A stretch of DNA of 6,776 nucleotides. Source: Caldilineaceae bacterium. Its GTDB lineage: Bacteria; Chloroflexota; Anaerolineae; Caldilineales; Caldilineaceae. Each line of letters begins with the position of its first letter. Within the stretch, counting starts at the first letter, position 1. The DNA is taken from contig JAAUPU010000159.1 in NCBI GenBank assembly GCA_012032975.1, positions 1-6,776 on the forward strand, given 5' to 3'. The position numbers were made by a program, and so were the translations under genes. Below the pieces are notes generated by a model. The model was not told the origin of the DNA, did no database searches, and saw nothing but the letters and a program-made list of their open reading frames with translations. This document shows positions 1 through 5,827 of the stretch, piece after piece.

Positions 1-2
1 CC

Positions 3-671
3 GGCCCGCGCACCCAGTCTGCACTGCTGGAGGCGATGGAAGAGCGGCAGGTCACGGTCGATGGCATCACCCGACCGCTGCCCTACCCCTTTCTCGTGCT
101 GGCCACCCAGAACCCTATCGAGTTGGAGGGCACCTTCCCGCTGCCCGAGGCCCAGGTGGACCGCTTCCTGCTGCGCATCGGCATGGGTTATCCCAACCGG
201 GAAGAAGAGCGCGAGATCTTGCATCGCTTTCGCATCTCCAGTCCATTGGCCACCATTCAGCCGGTGGTCGACACGGAGCAGATCCGCAGCGCCAATCGCG
301 CCTGTCGCGATGTCTTCGTCCATCCCGCGCTGGAAGAATACATCCTCGACCTGATCGCGGCTTCGCGCAGCAGCGAGATGCTCGCTTTGGGCGCCAGCCC
401 ACGGGGCACCCTTGCGCTCTATCGCACGAGCCAGGCGTTGGCAGCGATCCATGGGCGTGGCTACGTCATCCCCGACGACATCCAGAAGCTGGCCTTGCCG
501 GTGTTGGGCCATCGCCTGATTCCAAGCCTGGAGACGCGCCTCCACGAACGAACGGCGCAGGATCTGGTCGCCGCGTTGGTCGAATCGACCGTGGTCCCCG
601 TCGAGGAAGTCTGGAGCGAGCCGCAGCCCACGCATGGAACCGGCTCTGGTGGATCGTCATCGGCGTCCTGA
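3..671 (+). CDS. MoxR-family AAA+ ATPase, C-terminal part (5' end outside window)
   Basis: This is the C-terminal 222 residues of a MoxR-type AAA+ ATPase; the open frame runs off the window start, so the Walker A and most of the Walker B region are missing. Visible family motifs are GPRTQSALLEAMEERQ (residues 1-16), the sensor 1 stretch VLATQNPIELEGT with Asn37, the arginine-finger segment LPEAQVDRFLLR with Arg54, and the sensor 2 segment GASPRGTLAL with Arg134 in the C-terminal helical lid. MoxR ATPases act in the cytoplasm as chaperone-like motors, usually on a partner encoded next door, and a DUF58 gene follows here directly. The last 20 or so residues (rich in Ser, Gly and Thr) are not typical of the family. 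They are read out of frame from the bases that appear to encode the first helix of the DUF58 protein, so the true C-terminus may lie near residues 200-210, or the two genes simply overlap. The family call is secure; the substrate is unknown. Confidence 0.93.
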   Translation, partial: GPRTQSALLEAMEERQVTVDGITRPLPYPFLVLATQNPIELEGTFPLPEAQVDRFLLRIGMGYPNREEEREILHRFRISSPLATIQPVVDTEQIRSANRACRDVFVHPALEEYILDLIAASRSSEMLALGASPRGTLALYRTSQALAAIHGRGYVIPDDIQKLALPVLGHRLIPSLETRLHERTAQDLVAALVESTVVPVEEVWSEPQPTHGTGSGGSSSAS

Positions 672-1237
672 CATTTGTCAGCGTACTACTGCGCAGCGAA
701 CTGCTCCTCTTGATGGGTCTGATTCTCGCCCTGTTGGCCGGCTCCTCCTACCTCTGGTCGCGCTACTGCCTGACCGCCGTCTCCTTTCAGCGCCGTTTTG
801 ACAGCAATCGTCTCTACTTCGGCGAAGAGACCCACCTCTACATCCAGATCGTCAACGCCAAACCGTTGCCCCTCAGTTGGCTGCGCGCCGATGACGAAAT
901 CCCCGTGGCCTTGGAACCGATCTCCGACCATCGCTCGCGCGCCCACACGGCCGGTCGCCAGCGGCTGATCATCGCGCTTTCGCTGCGCTGGTACGAGCGA
1001 GTCACCCGCAGGTACACGATCAAAGGTCTGCGCCGCGGGGTGTGGCGATTTGGCCCCGCCCAGTTGCGCTCCGGCGACATCTTTGGCTTCGACATCCGCC
1101 GCGAGCTGGTCGAGAAGATCGACACGGTGATCGTCTATCCGCGCATCGTGCCGGTGACCGCGCTGGGGCTGCCGGCGCGCCAGCCCATCGGCGATTTCGT
1201 CAGCCGTCGGCGCATGTTGGACGACCCCATGCGCTGA
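632..1237 (+). CDS. DUF58 domain protein, N-terminal fragment (frameshifted; start uncertain)
   Basis: This is the first half of a DUF58 protein. The reading frame begins with a tryptophan-rich hydrophobic stretch (WNRLWWIVIGVLTFV, then a second run around LLLLMGLILALLAG) that forms the N-terminal membrane anchor, followed by a beta-rich segment (VSFQRRFDSNRLYFGEET) typical of the extracytoplasmic part of these proteins. It reaches GDFVSRRRMLDDPMR and then stops at 1235-1237, exactly where the family expects the DPxR-x-GxREY motif. The rest of that motif continues in the next frame at 1237. No ATG, GTG or TTG occurs in this frame between 632 and 706. The first are TTG 707 and ATG 710; ATG 710 has no Shine-Dalgarno sequence and would cut the membrane helix in two. 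The true start is therefore unresolved. I give 632 as the earliest base where the encoded protein clearly looks like the family; a conservative caller would use 710. The gene overlaps the end of the MoxR gene. Confidence 0.8.
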   Translation, partial: AWNRLWWIVIGVLTFVSVLLRSELLLLMGLILALLAGSSYLWSRYCLTAVSFQRRFDSNRLYFGEETHLYIQIVNAKPLPLSWLRADDEIPVALEPISDHRSRAHTAGRQRLIIALSLRWYERVTRRYTIKGLRRGVWRFGPAQLRSGDIFGFDIRRELVEKIDTVIVYPRIVPVTALGLPARQPIGDFVSRRRMLDDPMR

Positions 1238-1238
1238 T
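1232..1238 (+). other. Frameshift site within the DUF58 gene
   Basis: The DUF58 coding frame changes here. Upstream the frame encodes DDPMR and hits TGA; downstream the next frame encodes LMGAREYAQGDSFRHIHWK. Adding one C (CGC CTG ATG instead of CGC TGA TG) joins both parts into the usual DUF58 motif DPxR-x-x-G-x-REY without losing a residue. A missing base in a CC pair is the simplest explanation. Confidence 0.75.
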
Positions 1239-1851
1239 GGGCGCACGTGAATATGCCCAGGGCGACAGCTTTCGCCACATCCACTGGAAGGCGACTGCGC
1301 GGCGACAGTCGCTCCAGACCAAGGTCTTCGAGCCGTCCAACTCCAGACCGCTGGCGCTCTTTCTGAATGTCAACACCCATGCCAATTACAGCGATGGCTA
1401 CGACAGCGAACTGCGCGAGTTTGCCATCTGTGCAGCCGCTTCGATCACGCGGCAGGTGTGGGCCGATGGACAGGCGGTCGGCCTTTTCACCAACGCGCTG
1501 ATGCCCGGCGCAGGCAGTCCGATCCGCATCCGACCCCGTCAGGACGCAGGCCAGCTCATCCGCATGTTGGAAGCGCTGGCCTACATCGACGGCTTTGGTC
1601 GCTGGCCCATCGAAACCTTGCTGCGCGCGGAGTCCAGTTCGCTCCCATATGGCTCGACCGTCGTCGTGATCAGCGCGCTGGTCAGCCCCCATCTCCGTCA
1701 GATGTTGCTCGACCTGCGGCGTCGCGACTACGGCGTCAGCCTGGTGACCCTGGGCGATGGCCAGTTGGAGAAGCCGATGCCCGGGATTTTTCACCGTCAC
1801 ATCGGCGCACACGAGGAATGGCATGATCTGGATGCGCTGGAACTGGCTTGA
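1237..1851 (+). CDS. DUF58 domain protein, C-terminal fragment (same gene as upstream fragment)
   Basis: This second half of the DUF58 gene carries the family's hallmark block: GAREYAQGDSFRHIHWKATAR followed, after a short spacer, by QTKVFEP. That block is the core of the DUF58 domain, which has a von Willebrand factor A-like fold. The remaining part alternates beta strands and helices (LALFLNV, then the helix with ELREFAICAAASI) and ends with a strand-turn segment (YGVSLVTLGDG). The ATG at 1237 is only the first methionine after the frameshift and is probably not a real start; no Shine-Dalgarno sequence precedes it. Together the two fragments make a protein of about 400 residues, normal for the family. 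DUF58 proteins are the usual partners of MoxR ATPases and are thought to be membrane-anchored; their biochemical role is not settled. The 3' end overlaps the next gene by 29 bases, which suggests translational coupling. Confidence 0.85.
   Translation: MGAREYAQGDSFRHIHWKATARRQSLQTKVFEPSNSRPLALFLNVNTHANYSDGYDSELREFAICAAASITRQVWADGQAVGLFTNALMPGAGSPIRIRPRQDAGQLIRMLEALAYIDGFGRWPIETLLRAESSSLPYGSTVVVISALVSPHLRQMLLDLRRRDYGVSLVTLGDGQLEKPMPGIFHRHIGAHEEWHDLDALELA
1813..1817 (+). promoter_or_regulatory. Shine-Dalgarno GAGGA that sets the DUF4129 gene start
   Basis: GAGGA lies five bases before ATG 1823, inside the end of the DUF58 gene. It favours 1823 over the far upstream in-frame ATG 1757, which lies deep within DUF58 coding sequence, and over ATG 1832. 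Confidence 0.6.
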
Positions 1852-3400
1852 CAATGGGCTGATGCCGCTGCTGCTGGCGACGCTGCGCGCCTGCTGGCTC
1901 TGGCCGTGGCTGGCGCTGTTGTCCAGTGTACTCTCCCCCCAATATGGCCTGCCGCCGCTCGGTTTCCTGGCCATCATCGCACTGCCCATTCTCAGCTTTG
2001 CCGCCGCGCGCGGTCTAGCTGGCTATGTTGAACGACGCTTGCCGCAGACCCAACTGGCTGCAACCCGATTCCCGTTCTGGGCGCGGCTGCTCATGGCGTT
2101 GTTGGGTCTGATTGCCATCCTCTTCATGCTTTGGTGGCAATTCTACCGTGGGACGTATGCCCTTTCAGATGGCGTCTGGATCGAGATGCTGGGTGACAGC
2201 CTGGTCCATTGGCAAGTGGATCTGCCGCCCCAGGTTTTGACCTTGATCGCGGTGGCCTATCTTTGGCTGCGCGGCATGTTGGATGCGGCCAAGCAGCTCT
2301 CCCATGACGATGTGTGGAGTACCTTTGTCTCCGGCGCGCTGGCCTGGGCGCTCTATCTGGTCCTCACCCACCTCGGCGGCGTCGCGCTCGACCCCTATGC
2401 TACGATCCTTGTCGTGAGCTTCTTTGCCCTCGGCATGGCCGGGCTGGCTTTTACCAGTTTGAAGATCACCGTCGGGCTGGACCGCGCGTTGGGCATGGAT
2501 CGCAATCGGCCTGCGCGTCAGGCGAGTTTCAACCGCTACTGGCTGCTCAGCGTGGTGACCGTTATCGTCGTGTTGATCAGCCTCGGACTGTTGATCGGTG
2601 CGCTGGTTGCGCCGGATACCCTGGCTCGCGTGCTGGACTTGGCGCGCACCCTGTTGGGTTACGTCGGCTATCTCATCGGCCAGGTGCTGATCGTGGTCGG
2701 CTATGTGCTCTTTGTGATCGCCTACTACATTGCGCTCCTGTTGCGTCCGCTCTTTCAACGGCTGTTGGCTTTGCTCTTCAAAGAGCGACCGCCGGAGGAG
2801 ATGCAGGCGCTGGAACCTGCTCCGACGCCCCAGGCCTCGTTGCCCGAACCGGTCGATGTGCCGGACAGCTACCGTTGGGCCGGCCTGGCGTTGATCGTGC
2901 TTGTGATCCTGGTTGTTTTCGCCCTGGCGCTGCGCCGCTTGCGCGCGGCCGAGAGCGAAGAAACTGACGAGGTTCGCGAGTCGATCCTGACTGCGGAACT
3001 GCTGCAGAGCCAATTTGGCGGTCTGTTGCGCGGCTGGCTCGACCGGCTGCGTGGCGGTGGGGTTGTCAGCCCATTCCTTTCCCTGGACGGCGAAACCGAC
3101 AGCCGCCGCGCGATCCGCCAGGTCTACCAGGATCTGCTGGCCGCAACCGCAGGGCAAGGCCAGCCGCGCGAACGCAGCCAGACGCCCACCCACTTTGGCG
3201 TCGAACTGGGGCGGCGGTATGCGCGCCACGCACAGGCGCTGGTCGCCATCACCGAGGCCTATCTCTTCGCCCGCTACGCACCGGAAGCACCGCCCCTGTC
3301 GGTAGCCGAGCAGACCCAGACGCAGTGGGCCGCGATGCGTGGCGACTTGACGGGAATCGATGAGGATAGGGATGGAGATTCCCAACCTTCAACTTCTTGA
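1823..3400 (+). CDS. Multi-pass membrane protein with C-terminal DUF4129 domain
   Basis: The predicted protein has 525 residues. About nine hydrophobic segments can be seen, at roughly residues 14-38, 46-62, 87-105, 137-151, 166-184, 193-211, 240-262, 279-307 and 353-370. A Pro/Glu-rich linker (about 323-348) precedes the last one. The soluble tail (about 371-525) holds a helical region that looks like DUF4129: AIRQVYQDLLAA, then a basic, proline-containing stretch with SQTPTHFGVEL, then a long helix ending in TEAYLFARYAPEAPP. This follows the usual order of the domain (a Y-x-x-L-L helix, a S/T-P turn, then a helix with E-x-Y-x-x-x-R-Y). In many MoxR-DUF58 operons the third gene encodes a transglutaminase-like enzyme with DUF4129 at its C-terminus. 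Here no catalytic Cys-His-Asp core is visible, so this is a stand-alone membrane DUF4129 protein. Start chosen at ATG 1823 from its GAGGA site. The function is unknown; a role with MoxR and DUF58 at the cell envelope is inferred from position only. Confidence 0.85.
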   Translation: MIWMRWNWLDNGLMPLLLATLRACWLWPWLALLSSVLSPQYGLPPLGFLAIIALPILSFAAARGLAGYVERRLPQTQLAATRFPFWARLLMALLGLIAILFMLWWQFYRGTYALSDGVWIEMLGDSLVHWQVDLPPQVLTLIAVAYLWLRGMLDAAKQLSHDDVWSTFVSGALAWALYLVLTHLGGVALDPYATILVVSFFALGMAGLAFTSLKITVGLDRALGMDRNRPARQASFNRYWLLSVVTVIVVLISLGLLIGALVAPDTLARVLDLARTLLGYVGYLIGQVLIVVGYVLFVIAYYIALLLRPLFQRLLALLFKERPPEEMQALEPAPTPQASLPEPVDVPDSYRWAGLALIVLVILVVFALALRRLRAAESEETDEVRESILTAELLQSQFGGLLRGWLDRLRGGGVVSPFLSLDGETDSRRAIRQVYQDLLAATAGQGQPRERSQTPTHFGVELGRRYARHAQALVAITEAYLFARYAPEAPPLSVAEQTQTQWAAMRGDLTGIDEDRDGDSQPSTS

Positions 3401-3426
3401 CATCGCGAGCAGGGCAATAGTAGGCT
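3397..3426 (+). promoter_or_regulatory. Candidate sigma-70-type promoter for the kinase gene
   Basis: TTGACA (3397-3402) overlaps the stop codon of the DUF4129 gene and matches the -35 consensus exactly. After 18 bases comes TAGGCT (3421-3426), a weak -10 box with three of six matches. The gap 3401-3471 is AT-richer than the flanking genes, and an alternative -10-like TAAGAT lies at 3436-3441 but with no good -35. No terminator hairpin with a T run is visible in the gap. The site would let the downstream sugar cassette be transcribed separately from the MoxR operon. Confidence 0.3.
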
Positions 3427-3471
3427 GAATGAGATTAAGATGTATCACTCACTTTTCCTTGAGGATCACCC

Positions 3472-4807
3472 ATGACCGCACGCTTCAGAACGATGCAGCG
3501 CGGCGCACCCCCTGTGCGTATGCCGACGCCGGAGCACGAACAGATCGAGCGCCTCGTCGCGCGGCTGTGCCATGAACATCGCGTCGATGCGTCCGCGGTG
3601 CGGGTGGTGAGAGCGCCGCTGCGCATCTGCCCGCTGGGCGCGCACATCGACCATCAACTCGGCATCGTCACCGGCATGACAATCGACCACTCGATCTTGC
3701 TGGCCTTTGCGCCCGCGGCCGATGGCGTGGTCCACATCGACAGCGAGAACTTCGCCAGTTCAGCCACCTTTGATCTCGAAAATGTGCCGCCGCGAGTACA
3801 GGGAGATTGGGGAAACTATCTGCGCGGCGCGGTGCTCGCGCTGCAACAGAGCCACCAGTTGAGCCGCGGTCTGGTCGGCGTGGTTGGCGGCGACATGCCG
3901 ATTGGCGGGCTGAGTTCATCGGCCGCGGTGACCATCGCCTATCTGCTGGCCTTCGAGTCGATCCACGATCTGCGCCTCTCTGCCGAGCAGAACGTGGCGC
4001 TGGCTCGCTACACGGAAAATGTCTACATCGGCCTCAACAACGGTATCCTCGACCAAACAGTGATCCTTTGCAGCGCACCCAACCATCTGACCCGCATCGA
4101 CTGCCAGAGTGTGGCCATCGACCAGGTGCCTTTTGCCGCCGACGGAATTGCCAATGAAATTGTGGATGAAATTGCCGATCAACCTGCTGCTCAGCCGATG
4201 CAACCCTTTGAAATCCTGACTGTCTACTCCGGCGTGACCCACTCGCTGGTTGGCTCCGACTACAACAGCCGCGTGGCGGAATGCCAGGTGGCCGCCACGC
4301 GGCTGCGCGAATTTGCAGGGCAACCGGCGCTGCCCGCTGCCCGTCTGCGCGACGCCGACGAAGAGGTTTTTCGGACAGAGGCAGATCGTTTTGCCGGCAG
4401 GACCGCGCAAGCGCGCCCAGCACTACTTTGGCGAGATGGCGCGCGTCCGACAGGGCATCGACGCGTGGCGCGACGGCAACATCGGTCGTTTTGGCGACCT
4501 GGTCAGTGCTTCGGGCGAAAGCTCGATTGTCAACTACGAATGTGGCAGTCCGCAACTGATCACCCTCTATGAGCTGCTATGCGACGCGCCCGGCGTCTAT
4601 GGCGCCCGTTTCAGCGGGGCCGGCTTTCGCGGCAACTGCATCGCGCTCATCGACCCGGCCAAGCGGGACGAGATCGCGGCCGCCATCCACCGTGGCTATC
4701 CCCAATCTCATCCAGCCGAGGCGGACAAGTATAGCATTCACTTCTGCCGCTCCGATGGTCCCGCCGAAGTCATGGCAGATGCGGCACTGACCTGGAAAGA
4801 GCGCTAA
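3472..4807 (+). CDS. Galacturonokinase-like GHMP kinase (one-base frameshift near 4389)
   Basis: This GHMP-superfamily sugar kinase is 444 residues long once the frameshift is repaired. Motif 1 is RAPLRICPLGAHIDHQ (47-62), the ATP-binding motif 2 is PIGGLSSSAAV (143-153) and motif 3 is GVYGARFSGAGFRGN (374-388). Asp194 in NGILDQ matches the catalytic base of galactokinases. In galactokinases the motif 1 box reads GEHTDY, and its Glu contacts the C6 hydroxyl. Here it reads GAHIDH with Ala57, as in plant galacturonokinase (Arabidopsis GalAK), which must fit a C6 carboxylate. The segments GLNNGILDQ, SxxYNSRVAEC and NYECGSPQLITLYELL also resemble GalAK as I remember it. Expected reaction: D-galacturonate + ATP to galacturonate 1-phosphate, in the cytoplasm. 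Frame 3472-4572 is lost after residue 306; the family-typical C-terminus continues in the next frame to TAA 4805-4807. The start ATG has GAGGA (3461-3465) six bases upstream. An alternative is a galactokinase-family kinase for another uronate. Confidence 0.85.
4147..4182 (+). repeat. Three imperfect 12-base tandem repeats inside the kinase gene
   Basis: Units 4147-4158, 4159-4170 and 4171-4182 each begin with ATT and share the pattern ATT-G(CC/TG)-(A/G)AT-(G/C)AA. They encode IANE, IVDE and IADQ (kinase residues 226-237). The stretch is AT-richer than the gene around it and sits in a region that, from memory, is shorter in plant galacturonokinase. It is probably a small surface insertion that grew by slippage. 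Confidence 0.6.
4389..4392 (+). other. Frameshift site in a T4 run of the kinase gene
   Basis: The first frame reads EADRF-AGRTAQARP and loses all similarity to the family. Removing one T from the run at 4389-4392 gives EADRLPAGPRKRAQHYF, which joins the two frames at the expected galactokinase-family segment (L-P-x-x-x-x-R-A-x-H). An extra T in the read or assembly is the simplest explanation. Confidence 0.75.
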
Positions 4808-4808
4808 C

Positions 4809-5758
4809 ATGCAGGGTGTGATTTTGGCCGCGGGCAAAGGCTCGCGCCTCCATCCGTTGACCCTCAAGCGCAGCAAGGCGATGATCCCCATCCTGGCAAG
4901 CCGATGGTCGAACGGGTCATGGAGACGCTGGTCGAGAATGGCGTCCACCGATTTGTCATGCTGGTCAGCAGTGTGGATAGCGAAATCCGCAGCTATTTTC
5001 AGTGCGAATCGACGCTGGAAGTGGAGATCGACTTCGTCGTCCAGCCAGAGCGACTGGGCATGGCCAACGCCTTAAGCCTGGCCGCGCCGCTGCTCCACGG
5101 ACCCTTTGTCATGTCGGCCTGCGACAACCTCACGCCGCCTGACCATGTGGCCGACCTCTTGGCCACCCATCGCCGCGTGGATGCGTTGGCCACCCTCAGC
5201 CTCATGGAGATCGACCGCAGCCAGGTCAGTCGCACGGGCATCGTAGAATGGCGCGAGGGCGTGGTCAAACGCATCATCGAAAAGCCAGCGCCGGAAGAGG
5301 CGCCCTCCAATATCTCCAGCCTGCCGCTCTATGTCTTTGCCCCCAGGTTGCTCGACTATTTGCCCGATGTGCAGCTTTCCCCGCGCGGCGAATACGAACT
5401 CCAGGATGCGATCCAGATGTTGATCGAGCGCGATGGGCGGGTGACCGGCGCGTTCACCGCGTCCCGGCTCCAGCTCACCAACGCCGACGACCTGCTCGCG
5501 CTCAATCGCCATTATCTTGAAGCCGACGGGGATCGTCCCCAGCTTTCACCCAGCAACATCGGCCGCCAGACCCAGTTGATCACCCCGCTGCGCATTGAAG
5601 CGGGCACCACCATCGGCCCGGATTGTGTGATCGGCCCGCGCGCCTACATCGAGCGCAACTGCACCATCGGCGCGGGCGTCGTCATCAGGGACGCCGTCGT
5701 CCTGCGCAACACCCATATTCCCGACGGCGCGCAGATCATCGACCAGGTCGTCTCATAG
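4809..5758 (+). CDS. Sugar-1-phosphate nucleotidyltransferase with C-terminal hexapeptide tail (one-base frameshift near 4895)
   Basis: After repair the protein has 316 residues. The N-terminal Rossmann-like nucleotidyltransferase domain (about 1-240) shows the nucleotide-binding loop LAAGKGSRLHPLT (6-18), Lys23, GKPMVERVME (30-39), the metal-binding Asp106 in SACDNLT, EKP (158-160) and YVFAP (175-179). The tail (about 258-316) has hexapeptide repeats (TTIGPDCVIGPRAYI, CTIGAG) as in left-handed beta-helix ends of RmlA/GlmU-like enzymes. The usual R-P-K of the signature is R-S-K here. Such enzymes join a sugar 1-phosphate to UTP, dTTP or GTP, releasing pyrophosphate. One base separates the start ATG from the kinase stop codon, and GGAAAGAG (4794-4801) can serve as ribosome site, so the two are almost certainly co-translated. 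The neighbour suggests galacturonate 1-phosphate as substrate and UDP-galacturonate as product; this is inference. The main body (from 4904) is in a different frame from the first 29 residues. Confidence 0.85.
4895..4896 (+). other. Frameshift site in a G run of the nucleotidyltransferase gene
   Basis: The start frame reads SKAMIPIL and then ASRWSNG; the next frame reads KPMVERVMETL. Restoring one G (GGG for GG at 4895-4896) gives SKAMIPILGKPMVERVM, the standard motif of the family. A dropped base in a G run is the simplest explanation. Confidence 0.78.
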
Positions 5759-5817
5759 CTGTCGCGTTGTATCGCCAGACTTGCCATCCCGTCATCTTCT
5801 CATCCTATCTTCGGCCC

Positions 5818-5823
5818 AGGAGG
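5818..5823 (+). promoter_or_regulatory. Strong Shine-Dalgarno AGGAGG before the UxaA-family gene
   Basis: AGGAGG ends four bases before ATG 5828 and is the best ribosome site in the window. The rest of the 69-base gap (5759-5827) holds no convincing promoter or terminator, so the gene is probably read from the same transcript as the kinase and nucleotidyltransferase. Confidence 0.65.
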
Positions 5824-5827
5824 AACC

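Noticed and set aside
1757..1822. Upstream in-frame ATG for the DUF4129 protein
   Set aside because: It lies deep within DUF58 coding sequence and would add a non-hydrophobic leader; ATG 1823 has a GAGGA site at proper spacing.
1135..1989. Open frame of about 280 codons on the minus strand
   Set aside because: It spans the DUF58/DUF4129 junction, has no domain and is best explained as a codon-bias artefact.
2165..3385. Long open frame of about 400 codons on the minus strand
   Set aside because: It lies opposite the DUF4129 gene, is rich in Gln, Asp, His and Arg with no recognisable domain, and is what GC-rich codon bias produces on the opposite strand.
5730..5760. Inverted repeat around GACCAGGTC at the end of the nucleotidyltransferase gene
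   Set aside because: The stem is short, lies within coding sequence and has no T run, so it does not make a credible terminator.
5781..5811. Possible promoter TTGCCA with TATCTT before the UxaA-family gene
   Set aside because: The 19-base spacing and weak boxes are unconvincing, and transcription would begin at or after the ribosome site.
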